Assembly: GCF_016429255.1 (NCBI RefSeq)
Contig: NZ_JAELUG010000064.1
Span: 1 to 38,382 of the forward strand
Origin: Rhizobium sp. ASV8
GTDB lineage: Bacteria; Pseudomonadota; Alphaproteobacteria; Rhizobiales; Rhizobiaceae
DNA: 38,382 bases
Reading direction: 5' to 3'
The position numbers and the translations under genes were made by a program. Below are positions 7,707 through 17,161 of the stretch, piece after piece. Position 1 is the stretch's first letter. Each line of letters opens with the position of its first letter. A model generated the notes under the pieces. The model was given only the letters and a program-made list of their open reading frames with translations, had not been told where the DNA came from and made no database searches.

Positions 7707-8477
7707 CTAGCCGCCCAGCGCCTTGATCACCGCGCGAACGGCGGAAATATCGTCGGTCGCCGGCCTGTATTCCAGGCCTACCCTACCGCGATAACCTTGA
7801 GAAAACAGCCAATCGAGCCGCTCGCGCAGATCAACATGGCCGGTGCCGGGATCACTGCGACCGGGGTGGTCGGCGACGTGAAGATGCACGATCCGGTCGA
7901 CCCGATCGCCGACGACCTCTGGGGTGCTCTCGTCCATGACGGCGGAATGATAGAGATCGTAGACAATGCCAATCTCGGGACGGCCGACCTCGTCGACGAT
8001 ATCCAGGCCTTCGGCCGTCGAAGACAGATAATAGCCGACATGATCGATCCTGGTGTTCAACGGCTCGAGGCCGAGCCGAACGCCGGATCCCTGGAGAATA
8101 TCCGCGCCGGCGCTGAGGATTGCAACCATCGCGGCTCGCTGTTCGGCTCGCGAAAACTCCGGCAGATCATCGCCGGCCTGTGCAATCAGAACCGACGCAC
8201 CGAGACGCTGCGCCACCGCAACGGACTCGCGAAGGCCCTGAAGCCAAGCTTCTTTGTTTGCCGGATTCGTCAATGCGATCATCGGCTCCGCGACCATGCC
8301 CGAAACAGCAATGCCCGTCTCAGCGACGGCAGCGGCGATCGCATCGAGATCCTTGTTCCTCCAGTGCCAGAATTCGACCGCATCCAGCCCGGCCTCATGC
8401 GCCCGCCGGATACGGTCCGCAAAAACGTCGCCGTCGCGCGCAAACAACCACTCGATACAAGCCGAAAACCGACGCAT
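7707..8477 (-). CDS. Hydroxypyruvate isomerase-like TIM-barrel protein
   Basis: A 256-residue member of the AP-endonuclease-2-like TIM-barrel family (sugar phosphate isomerase/epimerase, PF01261 type). It is closest in layout to hydroxypyruvate isomerase Hyi, which interconverts hydroxypyruvate and tartronate semialdehyde. Likely metal and catalytic residues are E138 in RLGLEPLNTR, D174 and H177 in YDLYHS, HLHVAD (198-203) and E236 in VGLEYRP. The length matches Hyi. ATG at 8477 follows GGAGGAG; the frame extends 10 codons upstream without such a site. It lies 61 bases downstream of the AraC regulator on the same strand, probably as one unit. That unit is divergent from a sugar ABC operon, so its true substrate may be a keto-sugar imported by that system. 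Confidence 0.75.
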   Translation of the reverse strand: MRRFSACIEWLFARDGDVFADRIRRAHEAGLDAVEFWHWRNKDLDAIAAAVAETGIAVSGMVAEPMIALTNPANKEAWLQGLRESVAVAQRLGASVLIAQAGDDLPEFSRAEQRAAMVAILSAGADILQGSGVRLGLEPLNTRIDHVGYYLSSTAEGLDIVDEVGRPEIGIVYDLYHSAVMDESTPEVVGDRVDRIVHLHVADHPGRSDPGTGHVDLRERLDWLFSQGYRGRVGLEYRPATDDISAVRAVIKALGG

Positions 8478-8538
8478 TGAAATCTCCTCCCGCATTGCCA
8501 TCAGCAATGCTTGGGATCGGCAGCGACCGCAAGGGGTC

Positions 8539-9480
8539 TCAACGCTGAATCTGCGGGGGACGCCTTATGGAAGATTCGAGGGCTTCCACATTCATCGCGG
8601 AGAGCACGCGCATGTCGCGGCGGAAATCGGAAGGCGTCATGCCGGCAATGTGGCGGAAAGACTTGTTGAACGCGCTGATCGAGCCGAAGCCGCTATCCAT
8701 GGCGACCTGCAGCACATTGGCGCCGTCGCGCATCAGCATGGCCTGGGCGCGCGAAAGGCGCAGCAGGTTCACATATTTCGCGAGCGTCATGCCGGTCGAT
8801 TTCTTGAAAAGGTTCATGGCGTATTTCGGATGAAGCCGCGCCGCCTTGGCGATATCGACCGTATCGATGTCGTCCAGAAAATTCTCGGCGATGAAATCAC
8901 ACATTCTTGCCAGGCTGCGGGAGGACTGCGGATGCGCCTGCTCGTTCGTCAGTGCCTCCACTTTCTCCGGCATCATGCGATAGGGCTCGAAAGCAATGCG
9001 CTCCAGCCGCAGAAGCAGCTCGGCGACGGCATGTTCCGCTTTGCTCCCGTCATCGGACATCACATAGCGATACCATCGAGCGAAATTCTCGTCATCGGCG
9101 GCATCGGTTGCCGAACTGATCAGCGTCTGTCCGCGAATGAGGCGGCCGGAAATGTCGAGCGGAAGTCGCAGCCGAAAGAAATGCACGAGCGGCAGATGCG
9201 CGCCCGCGTAGATCGCATCGTCTGAGAGTTCGTCGAGCTGATGCGGCTGGCCACCCCAGAAAAGGCAGATCTCCCCGGCCTTCAGATGCAGCTCGTGATC
9301 GCCGATCCGGTAGTGCACGCTGCCACGCACGATGTAGTTCACCTCCACCTGTGCATGCCAATGCGGCTTCGCCATCCGCAGCGGATGGTTATGGAACATC
9401 TGCAGGAACGTCGGAAGCCCTTCGACGCTGCTCGCGCCCGGCTGATAGACCGCTCTTTGACCCACCTTACTTTTCGCCAA
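8539..9480 (-). CDS. AraC-family transcriptional regulator
   Basis: A 313-residue cytosolic regulator. The N-terminal cupin-type sensor spans about 35-110 (PHWHAQVEVNYIVRGSVHYRIG, then LKAGEICLFWGGQPHQL), a pattern seen in MelR-type sugar sensors. The C-terminal domain (about 210-300) holds two HTH motifs: DTVDIAKAARLHPKYAMNLF and VLQVAMDSGFGSISAFNKSF, followed by GMTPSDFRRD, the family hallmark. The start is TTG at 9480, with AAGGGA about 8 bases upstream; no better ATG is in frame. Its 93-base divergent region with the sugar-binding protein gene suggests it controls that ABC operon in response to the sugar. Confidence 0.88.
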   Translation of the reverse strand: MAKSKVGQRAVYQPGASSVEGLPTFLQMFHNHPLRMAKPHWHAQVEVNYIVRGSVHYRIGDHELHLKAGEICLFWGGQPHQLDELSDDAIYAGAHLPLVHFFRLRLPLDISGRLIRGQTLISSATDAADDENFARWYRYVMSDDGSKAEHAVAELLLRLERIAFEPYRMMPEKVEALTNEQAHPQSSRSLARMCDFIAENFLDDIDTVDIAKAARLHPKYAMNLFKKSTGMTLAKYVNLLRLSRAQAMLMRDGANVLQVAMDSGFGSISAFNKSFRHIAGMTPSDFRRDMRVLSAMNVEALESSIRRPPQIQR

Positions 9481-9572
9481 GTCGATGTTCCCTTTTTAGG
9501 AGACAGAAGCGTACCGCGAGCTAATTTAAGCGCGTTCGCTAGCGGACAGCAATTGAAAAGGGAGGATTTTCA

Positions 9573-10847
9573 ATGCGTTTAAAACTTGCTGGGGCGACGG
9601 CGCTCGCCGCCTTGCTCGCTTCCGGTTCTGCCTTTGCAGAACAGACCACCATTACAGTCTGGAGCTGGAACATCGCCGCTTCGGCGCTGAAGTCTACGGT
9701 CGAGGGGTTCAATAAGAAATATCCGGATATCAAGGTCGATGTACAGGACATCGGCAACCCCCAAGTCTTCGACAAGATGCTGGCCGCTTGTGCTGCTGGC
9801 GGCGACGGCCTGCCTGATGTCATGTCGATCGAAAACCACAAGGCATCGATCTTCTGGAATCGCTTCCCGGACTGCCTGACCGACCTGACGAAGCTCGGCT
9901 ACAACGACAGCCTCAAGAAGCAGTTCCCGGATTTCAAACGTGCCGAACTTGAAGTCGGCGCCGCCGCCTATGCGATGCCGTGGGATTCCGGCCCGGTCAC
10001 GATGTTCTACCGTCGTGACATGTATGAAAAAGCCGGCGTCGATCCGGCAACGGTCAAGACCTGGGACGATTTCATTGCAGCCGGCAAGAAGATCTCCGCC
10101 GCAAATCCCGGCGTGATCATGACGCAGGCCGATCTCAACGGCGATACCGAATGGTTCCGCATGCTCGCCAATGAACAGGGCTGCGGCTATTTCTCGGACG
10201 ACAGCCAAAGCATCACCGTCAACCAGCCGGCCTGCGTGAAGGCCCTGGACAAGGTGAAGGAGATCAAGGACGCCGGCTTGATGAGCGCCGCGAACTGGAA
10301 CGAGAAAATTCAGGCGAACACTGCCAGCAAAGTAGCGTCGCAGCTTTATGGCGGCTGGTATGAAGGCACCGTCCGCTCCACCTCGCCGGATCTCGCCGGC
10401 AAATGGGGCGTCTATCCGATGCCGAGCATGACGGCCGACGGCCCTCATGCTGCCAATCTGGGCGGTTCTTCCCTGGCGATTGCCAACGGCTCGAAGAACA
10501 AGGAAGCCGCCTGGAAGTACCTGGAATATACGCTCGGCACCAATGAGGGCCAGGTGACGATGCTGAAGTCCTTCGGCCTCGTGCCGTCGCTGCTGACCGC
10601 GGTTCAGGATCCCTTCGTCAACCAGCCGCAGCCCTATTGGGGCGGCCAGAAAATCTGGACCGATATCCTCGCCACGCTGCCGAAGATCCGCCCGAACCCC
10701 GGTACCCAGTATTTCAGCGACGCCGACGAGGTCATAAAGGCCGTCCAGACGAAATACCTTGCCGGCGGCTATCCGAACGGCAAGGCGGCGCTCGACGATG
10801 CGGCCCAGCAGATCGCCTCGGCGACAGGTCTGCCGCTCGCGAAATGA
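9573..10847 (+). CDS. ABC transporter sugar-binding protein (system 1)
   Basis: A periplasmic solute-binding protein of the MalE/family 1 carbohydrate type, 424 residues. A Sec signal peptide (MRLKLAGATALAALLASGSAFA, cut before EQTT) is followed by a mature domain starting TTITVWSWN. Typical features are MPWDSGPVTMFYRRDMYEKAGVDP, TWDDFIAAGKKI, GGWYEGTVRSTSPDLAGKWGVYPMP and GGSSLAIANGSKNKEAAWKYLEY. GGAGG lies 7 bases before the ATG. It heads an operon with two permeases and an ATPase. The substrate cannot be read from sequence; two Cys pairs in the mature protein may form disulfides. A folded intergenic RNA follows immediately after the stop. Confidence 0.9.
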   Translation: MRLKLAGATALAALLASGSAFAEQTTITVWSWNIAASALKSTVEGFNKKYPDIKVDVQDIGNPQVFDKMLAACAAGGDGLPDVMSIENHKASIFWNRFPDCLTDLTKLGYNDSLKKQFPDFKRAELEVGAAAYAMPWDSGPVTMFYRRDMYEKAGVDPATVKTWDDFIAAGKKISAANPGVIMTQADLNGDTEWFRMLANEQGCGYFSDDSQSITVNQPACVKALDKVKEIKDAGLMSAANWNEKIQANTASKVASQLYGGWYEGTVRSTSPDLAGKWGVYPMPSMTADGPHAANLGGSSLAIANGSKNKEAAWKYLEYTLGTNEGQVTMLKSFGLVPSLLTAVQDPFVNQPQPYWGGQKIWTDILATLPKIRPNPGTQYFSDADEVIKAVQTKYLAGGYPNGKAALDDAAQQIASATGLPLAK

Positions 10848-10932
10848 GTGACACTGCCGGGCGCGCATCCCAAGCCGCGCCCGGCATCCCCGCCGCCCCT
10901 TCGGCGGCGGGGATGCGACGTCACGTGTCACT
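10847..10932 (+). other. Multi-stem RNA structure between binding protein and permease
   Basis: Three nested perfect inverted repeats start at the last base of the stop codon. Closing stem AGTGACAC (10847-10854)/GTGTCACT (10925-10932) encloses two stems. The first is GCCGGGCGCG (10856-10865)/CGCGCCCGGC (10876-10885). The second is CATCCCCGCCGCC (10885-10897)/GGCGGCGGGGATG (10903-10915). Together they suggest a three-way junction. No U tract follows. Structures like this often protect the binding-protein mRNA and lower permease expression. Confidence 0.65.
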
Positions 10933-10959
10933 TCACTGCGCATAAAGGAGGAGGCTTTC

Positions 10960-11820
10960 ATGCGGCTGCAGAACCGGAGCGCCTATGCGTTTCTTGCGCC
11001 CTATCTTCTGGTGTTTACGGCCTTTTGGGTGTGGCCGATCATCGATTCGTTCCTGATTTCGTTCCAGAACACCCGCGTCAATCCTTGGACCTTCAACCTG
11101 CCGCTCAATTGGGGGCGCCTGTTCGGCGACCCGGCCTTCTATAACGCGCTTCAAAACACGCTGATCATCCTGATCGTCCAGGTCCCCGTCATGATCACGC
11201 TCGCCACAGTTATGGCGGTGCTACTGAATTCACCACTGCTCAAGGCGCGCGGCATTTTCCGCTTCGCCTTCTTCGCACCCGTCGTGGTCGGCGAAGTTGC
11301 CTATGCAGCCGTCTTCCGCCTGATGTTCAATGTCGATTTCGGCATCATCAACAAGTTGCTCGGCGGAGTCGGCATTTCGCCGGTGTCGTGGTTTGCCGAC
11401 TCCCATGCGGCCATGGTTCTTATCATCATAGCCGTCACCTGGCGCTGGGCCGGATACAACGCCATCATCATTCTCTCCGGGCTGCAATCGATCCCCGAGG
11501 ATGTCTACGAGGCCGCGACACTCGACCGTGTCAGCCGTTTCCAGCAGTTCATCCATATCACCCTGCCGCTCTTGAAGCCGATCATTCTGTTTTGCGTGGT
11601 CCTGTCCGTCATCGGCACCATGCAGCTCTTCACCGAACCATATCTGATCACCAACAGGGGTGGCCCCGGCGGTGGGACGGAGACGCTCGGCCTGCTGCTT
11701 TATCGCCAGGCCTTCCAGTCGACCAACTTCGGCTATGCCTCGGCGATCGCCTACACGATGGCAGCACTCGCGGTGGTCATCTCTCTTCTCAATCTATGGG
11801 TGGGGCGCGAAGCGAAATGA
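10960..11820 (+). CDS. ABC sugar permease, MalF/UgpA type (system 1)
   Basis: A 286-residue inner-membrane permease with about six transmembrane helices. The first (AYAFLAPYLLVFTAFWVWPII) is typical of MalF-type sugar permeases. The cytoplasmic EAA loop that docks to the ATPase is EAATLDRVSRFQQF...ITLP, where the usual Gly is replaced around DRVS. NRGGPGGGTETL matches the conserved RGGP motif of this subfamily. AAGGAGGAGG just before ATG gives a very strong ribosome binding site. It follows the binding protein by 112 bases and overlaps the next permease by 4 bases (ATGA), so the two permeases are translationally coupled. Confidence 0.92.
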   Translation: MRLQNRSAYAFLAPYLLVFTAFWVWPIIDSFLISFQNTRVNPWTFNLPLNWGRLFGDPAFYNALQNTLIILIVQVPVMITLATVMAVLLNSPLLKARGIFRFAFFAPVVVGEVAYAAVFRLMFNVDFGIINKLLGGVGISPVSWFADSHAAMVLIIIAVTWRWAGYNAIIILSGLQSIPEDVYEAATLDRVSRFQQFIHITLPLLKPIILFCVVLSVIGTMQLFTEPYLITNRGGPGGGTETLGLLLYRQAFQSTNFGYASAIAYTMAALAVVISLLNLWVGREAK

Positions 11821-12653
11821 AATCAAAGTCCAAATCCACTCTGATCCGCTCGCTCGCCTTGCACGGCCTGCTGGCGCCACTCGCCATCATCTGGCTGTTT
11901 CCGCTCTGGATGATGTTCGTCTTCTCCACAATGCCCGACTACGGCATTTTCAGCCCCGGTATCATCCTGACACCGTCGACAGGTTTCATGGACAACGTCC
12001 GCAACCTGCAGGCGGACACCAACTTCATCGGCGCCATGACGATCTCGATCGTCGTTGCGGTCATCTATACCGTGCTGTCTGTGCTGCTGACCTCGATGGC
12101 CGGATGGGCGCTGGCGCGCTACCGGTTCGCCGGCCGTTCGGGCGTCATCGGCATCATCCTCGGCACAATCACCTTGCCCTACTCCGTCGTCGTCATCCCG
12201 CAGTTCATCATGGTGGCGCGCGATTTTGGACTGGCGAATTCATGGGTCGCGCTGATCGTGCCGCCACTCTTCAATTCGCTCGGCGTGCTGTTCATGCGCC
12301 AGGCCTTCTCGATGATGCCGGGCGAACTTTTCGATGCCGCACGTGTCGAGGGCGTCAAGGAATGGCAGATCTTCCTGCGCATCGCCCTGCCGCTCGCAAG
12401 GCCGACGATGGCGGCGCTCGCCATCATCCTGTTCCTCGCTTCCTGGAACAACTACCTCTGGCCGCTGCTCATCAATTCCCGGCCGGGAATGATGACTGCG
12501 CCGGTGGCGCTCGGGACGCTGATCGGCCTCACCAGGGTATCCTGGGGCGGTATCATGGCCGGTGCCGTGATGCTGACGGCGCCGATCCTCATCATCTTCG
12601 TTCTCCTGCAGCGCCACTTCATCGCCGGCATCGCCGCCGGCGCAATCAAATAA
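11817..12653 (+). CDS. ABC sugar permease, MalG/UgpE type (system 1)
   Basis: A 278-residue inner-membrane permease, partner of the preceding one, with about six helices. The N-terminus is cytosolic and Lys/Ser-rich (MKSKSKSTLIRS), followed by LAPLAIIWLFPLWMMFVFS. Other MalG-type marks are WALARYRFAGR, TLPYSVVVIPQFIMV and the EAA-like loop DAARVEGVKEWQIFLRIALPLARP with its conserved Gly. It ends in a GAIK tail like many family members (GAVKG). The start codon overlaps the upstream stop (ATGA). The ATPase gene follows after 14 bases. Confidence 0.92.
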   Translation: MKSKSKSTLIRSLALHGLLAPLAIIWLFPLWMMFVFSTMPDYGIFSPGIILTPSTGFMDNVRNLQADTNFIGAMTISIVVAVIYTVLSVLLTSMAGWALARYRFAGRSGVIGIILGTITLPYSVVVIPQFIMVARDFGLANSWVALIVPPLFNSLGVLFMRQAFSMMPGELFDAARVEGVKEWQIFLRIALPLARPTMAALAIILFLASWNNYLWPLLINSRPGMMTAPVALGTLIGLTRVSWGGIMAGAVMLTAPILIIFVLLQRHFIAGIAAGAIK

Positions 12654-12667
12654 TTCCGGGGATCCGA

Positions 12668-13756
<1,089 letters not shown>

Positions 13757-13831
13757 GTGCTGCCTCATGGAGCCGGATGATTTTGGGACTGCTCGACCTG
13801 AAATCTGAATCCGCTCCAGAATCAAAGACGT

Positions 13832-13881
13832 AGAGCGTGATATCGTCCGAAAACCGCCTGCACTTTTCGGCATCACGCTCT
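13832..13881. repeat. Dispersed palindromic intergenic repeat, variant B
   Basis: A 50-bp element bounded by the perfect inverted repeat AGAGCGTGAT/ATCACGCTCT, with an inner pair CCGAAAA/TTTTCGG. It shares the blocks GAAAACCGC, GCACTTTTC and GCTCT in the same order with the A-type elements at 1524 and 36809. It lies between the ABC ATPase and the fusion oxidoreductase, and its RNA hairpin could reduce read-through. RIME-like by type. Confidence 0.7.
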
Positions 13882-13925
13882 ATCCCCTCCCAAGACAGCA
13901 TGCAAATTTAGGAAAGGACCATTTC

Positions 13926-15929
13926 ATGACGACCGACACATCCATCCGCTGGGGCATTATCGGCCCTGGCCGGATCGCCCAGACTTTTGCCGATGGCGTC
14001 GCCCATTCCCGCAGCGGCAAGCTGGTGGCGATTGCCAGCCGCAACCCCGGCAAACCTGGCCTCGGCGATGGCTTCCCCGGCGCTCGCATCGTCGACGGCT
14101 ATGAAGCATTGCTCGCCGACAAAGAAGTTGATGCGATCTATATCGCAACTCCGCACACCGGCCACGCCGAGTGGGCAATCAAGGCGATCCGTGCCGGCAA
14201 GCATGTACTCGTCGAAAAGCCGATCGCCCTTTCCGCCTTCGATGCCGAGGCCATTTACTACGAAGCGAAGAAGGCCGGCGTTTTTGCCGGCGAGGCCTTC
14301 ATGTATCGCGTCCATCCGCAGACGGCGAAGCTGATCGAGCTGGTGAAAAGCGGCGCCGTCGGCGATCTGCGCATCATCCGCTCCTCCTTCGGTTTCAACA
14401 TGGGCAAGGTAAGCCCGGAACACCGGCTGTTTGCCAATGACATGGCCGGCGGCGGCATCCTCGATGTCGGCGGCTATCCGGTCTCGATGGCCCGCCTGAT
14501 CGCCGGTGCGGCCAGCGGCAAGCCGTTCCTTGATCCAGACAAGGTGTCGGGCGTCGGCCATCTCGGCCAGACCGGCGTCGACGAATGGGCGTCGGCAGTG
14601 TTGAAGTTCCCGAACGACATCATCGCCGAAGTGTCCTGCTCGATCATGGCAAATCAGGACAACACGCTGCGCATCATCGGCTCGGAAGGCCGCATCGAGG
14701 TTGCCGACTTCTGGTTCGCCTCCGGCCACAAGGGCGGCGTCGGCAAGATCAATGTCATCAAGGGCGGCGAGACCCAGACGATCGAAGTCAAGGAAGAGCG
14801 GTGGCTCTACTCCTTCGAAGTCGACGCGGCGGGCGATGCCATTCGCGCCGGAAACAAGGAATTCGCCTATCCCGGCATCGGCTGGGCCGATTCGATCGGC
14901 AATCTCAGGGTTCTCGACCAGTGGCGCGCTTCGATCGGCCTCGAATATGTGGTCGAAAAGGCGACACACCGGACGAAGAACATCGCCGGAGCGACCGTCA
15001 CCAAGGGCAACAGCATCCCGAAGCGCAGCATACCAGGCATCTCCAAGCCGGCCTCGCTCGTTACGCTCGGCTTCGAGTTCTTCCCGAACTTCGCCGCCGC
15101 CTCGCTGACGCTCGATGCCTTCTATGAAGGCGGCGGCAACGCCTTCGACACTGCCTATGTCTATGGCGGCGGCAAGACGGAGAGCATCTTCGGCGACTGG
15201 CACACCAGCCGCAACGTTCCGCGCGAAGAGATCGTGCTGATCGGCAAGGGCGCGCATTCGCCGCTCTGCTACCCGGACATCATCGCCAAGCAGCTCGACC
15301 AGTCCCTAAACCGTCTGAAAACCGACTATGTCGACATCTATTTCATGCACCGCGACAATACCGACATTCCGGTCGGCGAGTTCGTGGATGCCATGGATGC
15401 CGAGGTGAAGGCCGGCCGCATTCGCGGCATCTTCGGCGGCTCGAACTGGACGCGCGCCCGCTTCGACGAGGCAATCGCCTATGCCGAGAAGAACGGCAAG
15501 ACGGCGCCAGCGGCGCTTTCCAACAACTTCTCGCTGGCGGAAATGCTCGACCCGATCTGGGCCGGCTGCGTTGCGGCCTCCGACGACGAATGGAAGGCCT
15601 GGCTCAACGCCAAGCAGATCCCGAACTTCGCCTGGTCGAGCCAGGGTCGCGGCTTCTTCACCGATCGCGCCGGCCGCGACAAGCGCGACGACGAGGAATT
15701 GGTCCGCGTCTGGTATTCCGACCGCAATTTCGGTCGCCGCGATAGGGCGATCGAGCTGGCGCAGAAGCTCGGCCGCAGCCCGATCCATATCGCGCTTGCC
15801 TATGTCGTCGCCCAGCCCTTCCCCGTGATCCCGCTGATCGGCCCGCGCACGGTTGCCGAGCTGGAAGACAGCCTGTCGGCGCTCGACATCAAGCTGACGC
15901 CGGAACAGGTAAAGTGGCTCGAAGGCTGA
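13926..15929 (+). CDS. Fused Gfo/Idh/MocA dehydrogenase and aldo/keto reductase
   Basis: One uninterrupted 667-codon frame encodes two oxidoreductases. Residues 1-350 are Gfo/Idh/MocA-type: Rossmann start WGIIGPGRIAQ (9-19), catalytic lysine motif EKPIALS (K98) and ILDVGGYPVSMA (178-189) in the sugar-binding face. Residues 375-667 are an aldo/keto reductase with the full tetrad: D408 and Y413 in NAFDTAYVYG, K441 in VLIGKGAH, H475 in YFMHRDN. Both active sites look intact. Residues 350-375 form the linker. Each half normally uses NAD(P)(H), so the protein may oxidise and then reduce a sugar (an epimerisation or redox exchange) imported by the ABC system upstream. ATG at 13926 follows AGGA. No frameshift or internal start is needed. 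Confidence 0.88.
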   Translation: MTTDTSIRWGIIGPGRIAQTFADGVAHSRSGKLVAIASRNPGKPGLGDGFPGARIVDGYEALLADKEVDAIYIATPHTGHAEWAIKAIRAGKHVLVEKPIALSAFDAEAIYYEAKKAGVFAGEAFMYRVHPQTAKLIELVKSGAVGDLRIIRSSFGFNMGKVSPEHRLFANDMAGGGILDVGGYPVSMARLIAGAASGKPFLDPDKVSGVGHLGQTGVDEWASAVLKFPNDIIAEVSCSIMANQDNTLRIIGSEGRIEVADFWFASGHKGGVGKINVIKGGETQTIEVKEERWLYSFEVDAAGDAIRAGNKEFAYPGIGWADSIGNLRVLDQWRASIGLEYVVEKATHRTKNIAGATVTKGNSIPKRSIPGISKPASLVTLGFEFFPNFAAASLTLDAFYEGGGNAFDTAYVYGGGKTESIFGDWHTSRNVPREEIVLIGKGAHSPLCYPDIIAKQLDQSLNRLKTDYVDIYFMHRDNTDIPVGEFVDAMDAEVKAGRIRGIFGGSNWTRARFDEAIAYAEKNGKTAPAALSNNFSLAEMLDPIWAGCVAASDDEWKAWLNAKQIPNFAWSSQGRGFFTDRAGRDKRDDEELVRVWYSDRNFGRRDRAIELAQKLGRSPIHIALAYVVAQPFPVIPLIGPRTVAELEDSLSALDIKLTPEQVKWLEG

Positions 15930-15967
15930 AACTGAACAGCTTTTACTGAGCTCAAGAATATGAAACG

Positions 15968-16002
15968 AAAACAGCCCATCCGGCATGCGGATGGGCTGTT
16001 TT
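15968..16002. terminator. Bidirectional intrinsic terminator
   Basis: A perfect 15-bp stem: AAAACAGCCCATCCG (15968-15982) and its complement (15988-16002) around the loop GCATG. The stem carries an A run on one side and a T run on the other, so it can end transcription in both directions. It lies between the convergent fusion oxidoreductase and ogt genes. Confidence 0.9.
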
Positions 16003-16026
16003 ACTGACTGAGATTACCGGGAGAGA

Positions 16027-16560
16027 TCAGGCGGCGAAATCGAAGGTCTTCGTCTCCGCACCCTCGAGCCGCAGCAGATATGCCTTACGCTCGAGACCGC
16101 CGGCGAATCCTCTGAGTTCGCCGGTCGATCCGATAACCCGGTGGCAGGGGGCGATGATCGAAATGGGATTGCGGCCATTGGCGGCACCGACCGCCCTTAC
16201 CGCCTTCAGCGCGCCGATCTCAGCCGCGATCTGCCTGTAGGTGCGGGTCTCGCCGAAGGGAATGGCCAGCAATGCGTGCCAGACCTTGCGCTGAAACTCC
16301 GTTCCGGCGAAATCGAGCGGCAAATCGAAAGCCTGTCGTTTGCCGGCGAAATATTCCAGCAATTGCCGTTCGGCCTCAAGCAGAATTGGGTGATTCCCGT
16401 CTTCGGCAACGATCGACAGCGGCACGCGCTTCGGCCGGTCGTTGTCCCACAGGATCGCAGCAAGGCCATCATCGCTGCCGACGAGCTTGAGCGCGCCAAC
16501 GGGCGACTTCATGATCCGATAAACATAATGCTTTCCGTCATATCCGGGAGCTTTGGTCAT
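16027..16560 (-). CDS. ogt: Methylated-DNA--protein-cysteine methyltransferase
   Basis: A 177-residue DNA repair protein that transfers the alkyl group of O6-alkylguanine to its own Cys, once per molecule. The active-site motif is IIAPCHRVIG with acceptor C139. The DNA-binding helix includes TYRQIAAEIG (107-116) and RAVGAANGRNP (122-132) with the arginine finger. The N-terminal RNase H-like domain is short (about 10-85), as in Ogt-type enzymes, and no AdaA domain is present. ATG at 16560 has AAGGAAAGGA upstream; the frame runs 59 codons further without support. It is expressed away from the ABC region and ends at the shared terminator. Confidence 0.92.
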   Translation of the reverse strand: MTKAPGYDGKHYVYRIMKSPVGALKLVGSDDGLAAILWDNDRPKRVPLSIVAEDGNHPILLEAERQLLEYFAGKRQAFDLPLDFAGTEFQRKVWHALLAIPFGETRTYRQIAAEIGALKAVRAVGAANGRNPISIIAPCHRVIGSTGELRGFAGGLERKAYLLRLEGAETKTFDFAA

Positions 16561-16810
16561 GCCGATATCCTTTCCTTGGATTGCGCTCGCTGTCTTGGGC
16601 AGAATTACCTTCATGAAGCGCTCATGACCGCATAGGACCCGAAATACCCCGTTCCAGCCACCCGAAAAGAGACATCGGCCGAGAAATCCCGCGATTTCGA
16701 AGCCAAGCCCCGCTGCCGCAATGAACGGCGACGACATGGCCGCTCTTGGGAAACGGTCCGAAATTGTGTAGAACCGGGACAGGACATATCATCCGCATGC
16801 GGAGCCAGAG

Positions 16811-17146
16811 ATGACAGTTCGCCCGCCAAGCAGCTTCAATCCATCCCGGATCAACGACACAGGTCTCGGGATTCTTGAATATGAGATGATGTCGGAGCGT
16901 GCCAGCGCGCTCGGCCATCACGGCGTGAGGGTGGAGACAGCGCTTGCGGCACTACGAGACGGCGAGGCCAAGGGCCGGCAAGGCGTAGAGCACGAACGGC
17001 TGGTCGATAGCGCCGCCGAAGCCGTCTGGGCAATGTTCGTTCACCGCGAGATCTGCGGCCTGCGCAATAGCCGTGACGTCATTCAGCGCTACGAGATCCC
17101 GAACAAGGTGCTTGCGCGCCTTGGCGCCAGCCCGCGTCATCCCTGA
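16811..17146 (+). CDS. Small conserved rhizobial protein (possibly DUF6665)
   Basis: A 111-residue soluble protein with no signal peptide or membrane segment. It contains LGILEYEMMSERASALGHHGVRVETALAAL and later AAEAVWAMFVHREICGLRNSRDVI, which look like two or three amphipathic helices. From memory this pattern fits a small family of rhizobial proteins, possibly DUF6665, but I could not check. GGAG lies about 6 bases before ATG at 16811. It ends 15 bases before the convergent ROK gene. The function is unknown. Confidence 0.65.
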   Translation: MTVRPPSSFNPSRINDTGLGILEYEMMSERASALGHHGVRVETALAALRDGEAKGRQGVEHERLVDSAAEAVWAMFVHREICGLRNSRDVIQRYEIPNKVLARLGASPRHP

Positions 17147-17161
17147 GGACCGGCCAGACAA

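Noticed and set aside
7692..7707. GCCCCT/AGGGGC hairpin between copD and the isomerase gene as a terminator
   Set aside because: A short 6-bp stem without a T tract on either side, and it overlaps the isomerase stop codon.
9579..10961. 460-codon open frame opposite the sugar-binding protein gene
   Set aside because: Antisense shadow of a clear binding-protein gene; Arg-rich with no family signature.
11660..12667. Long in-frame extension upstream of the system 1 ATPase
   Set aside because: It overlaps both permease genes in another frame and is low-complexity; the ATPase starts normally at 12668.
13908..15257. 449-codon open frame opposite the fusion oxidoreductase
   Set aside because: Antisense shadow; the sense frame carries two full sets of catalytic motifs.
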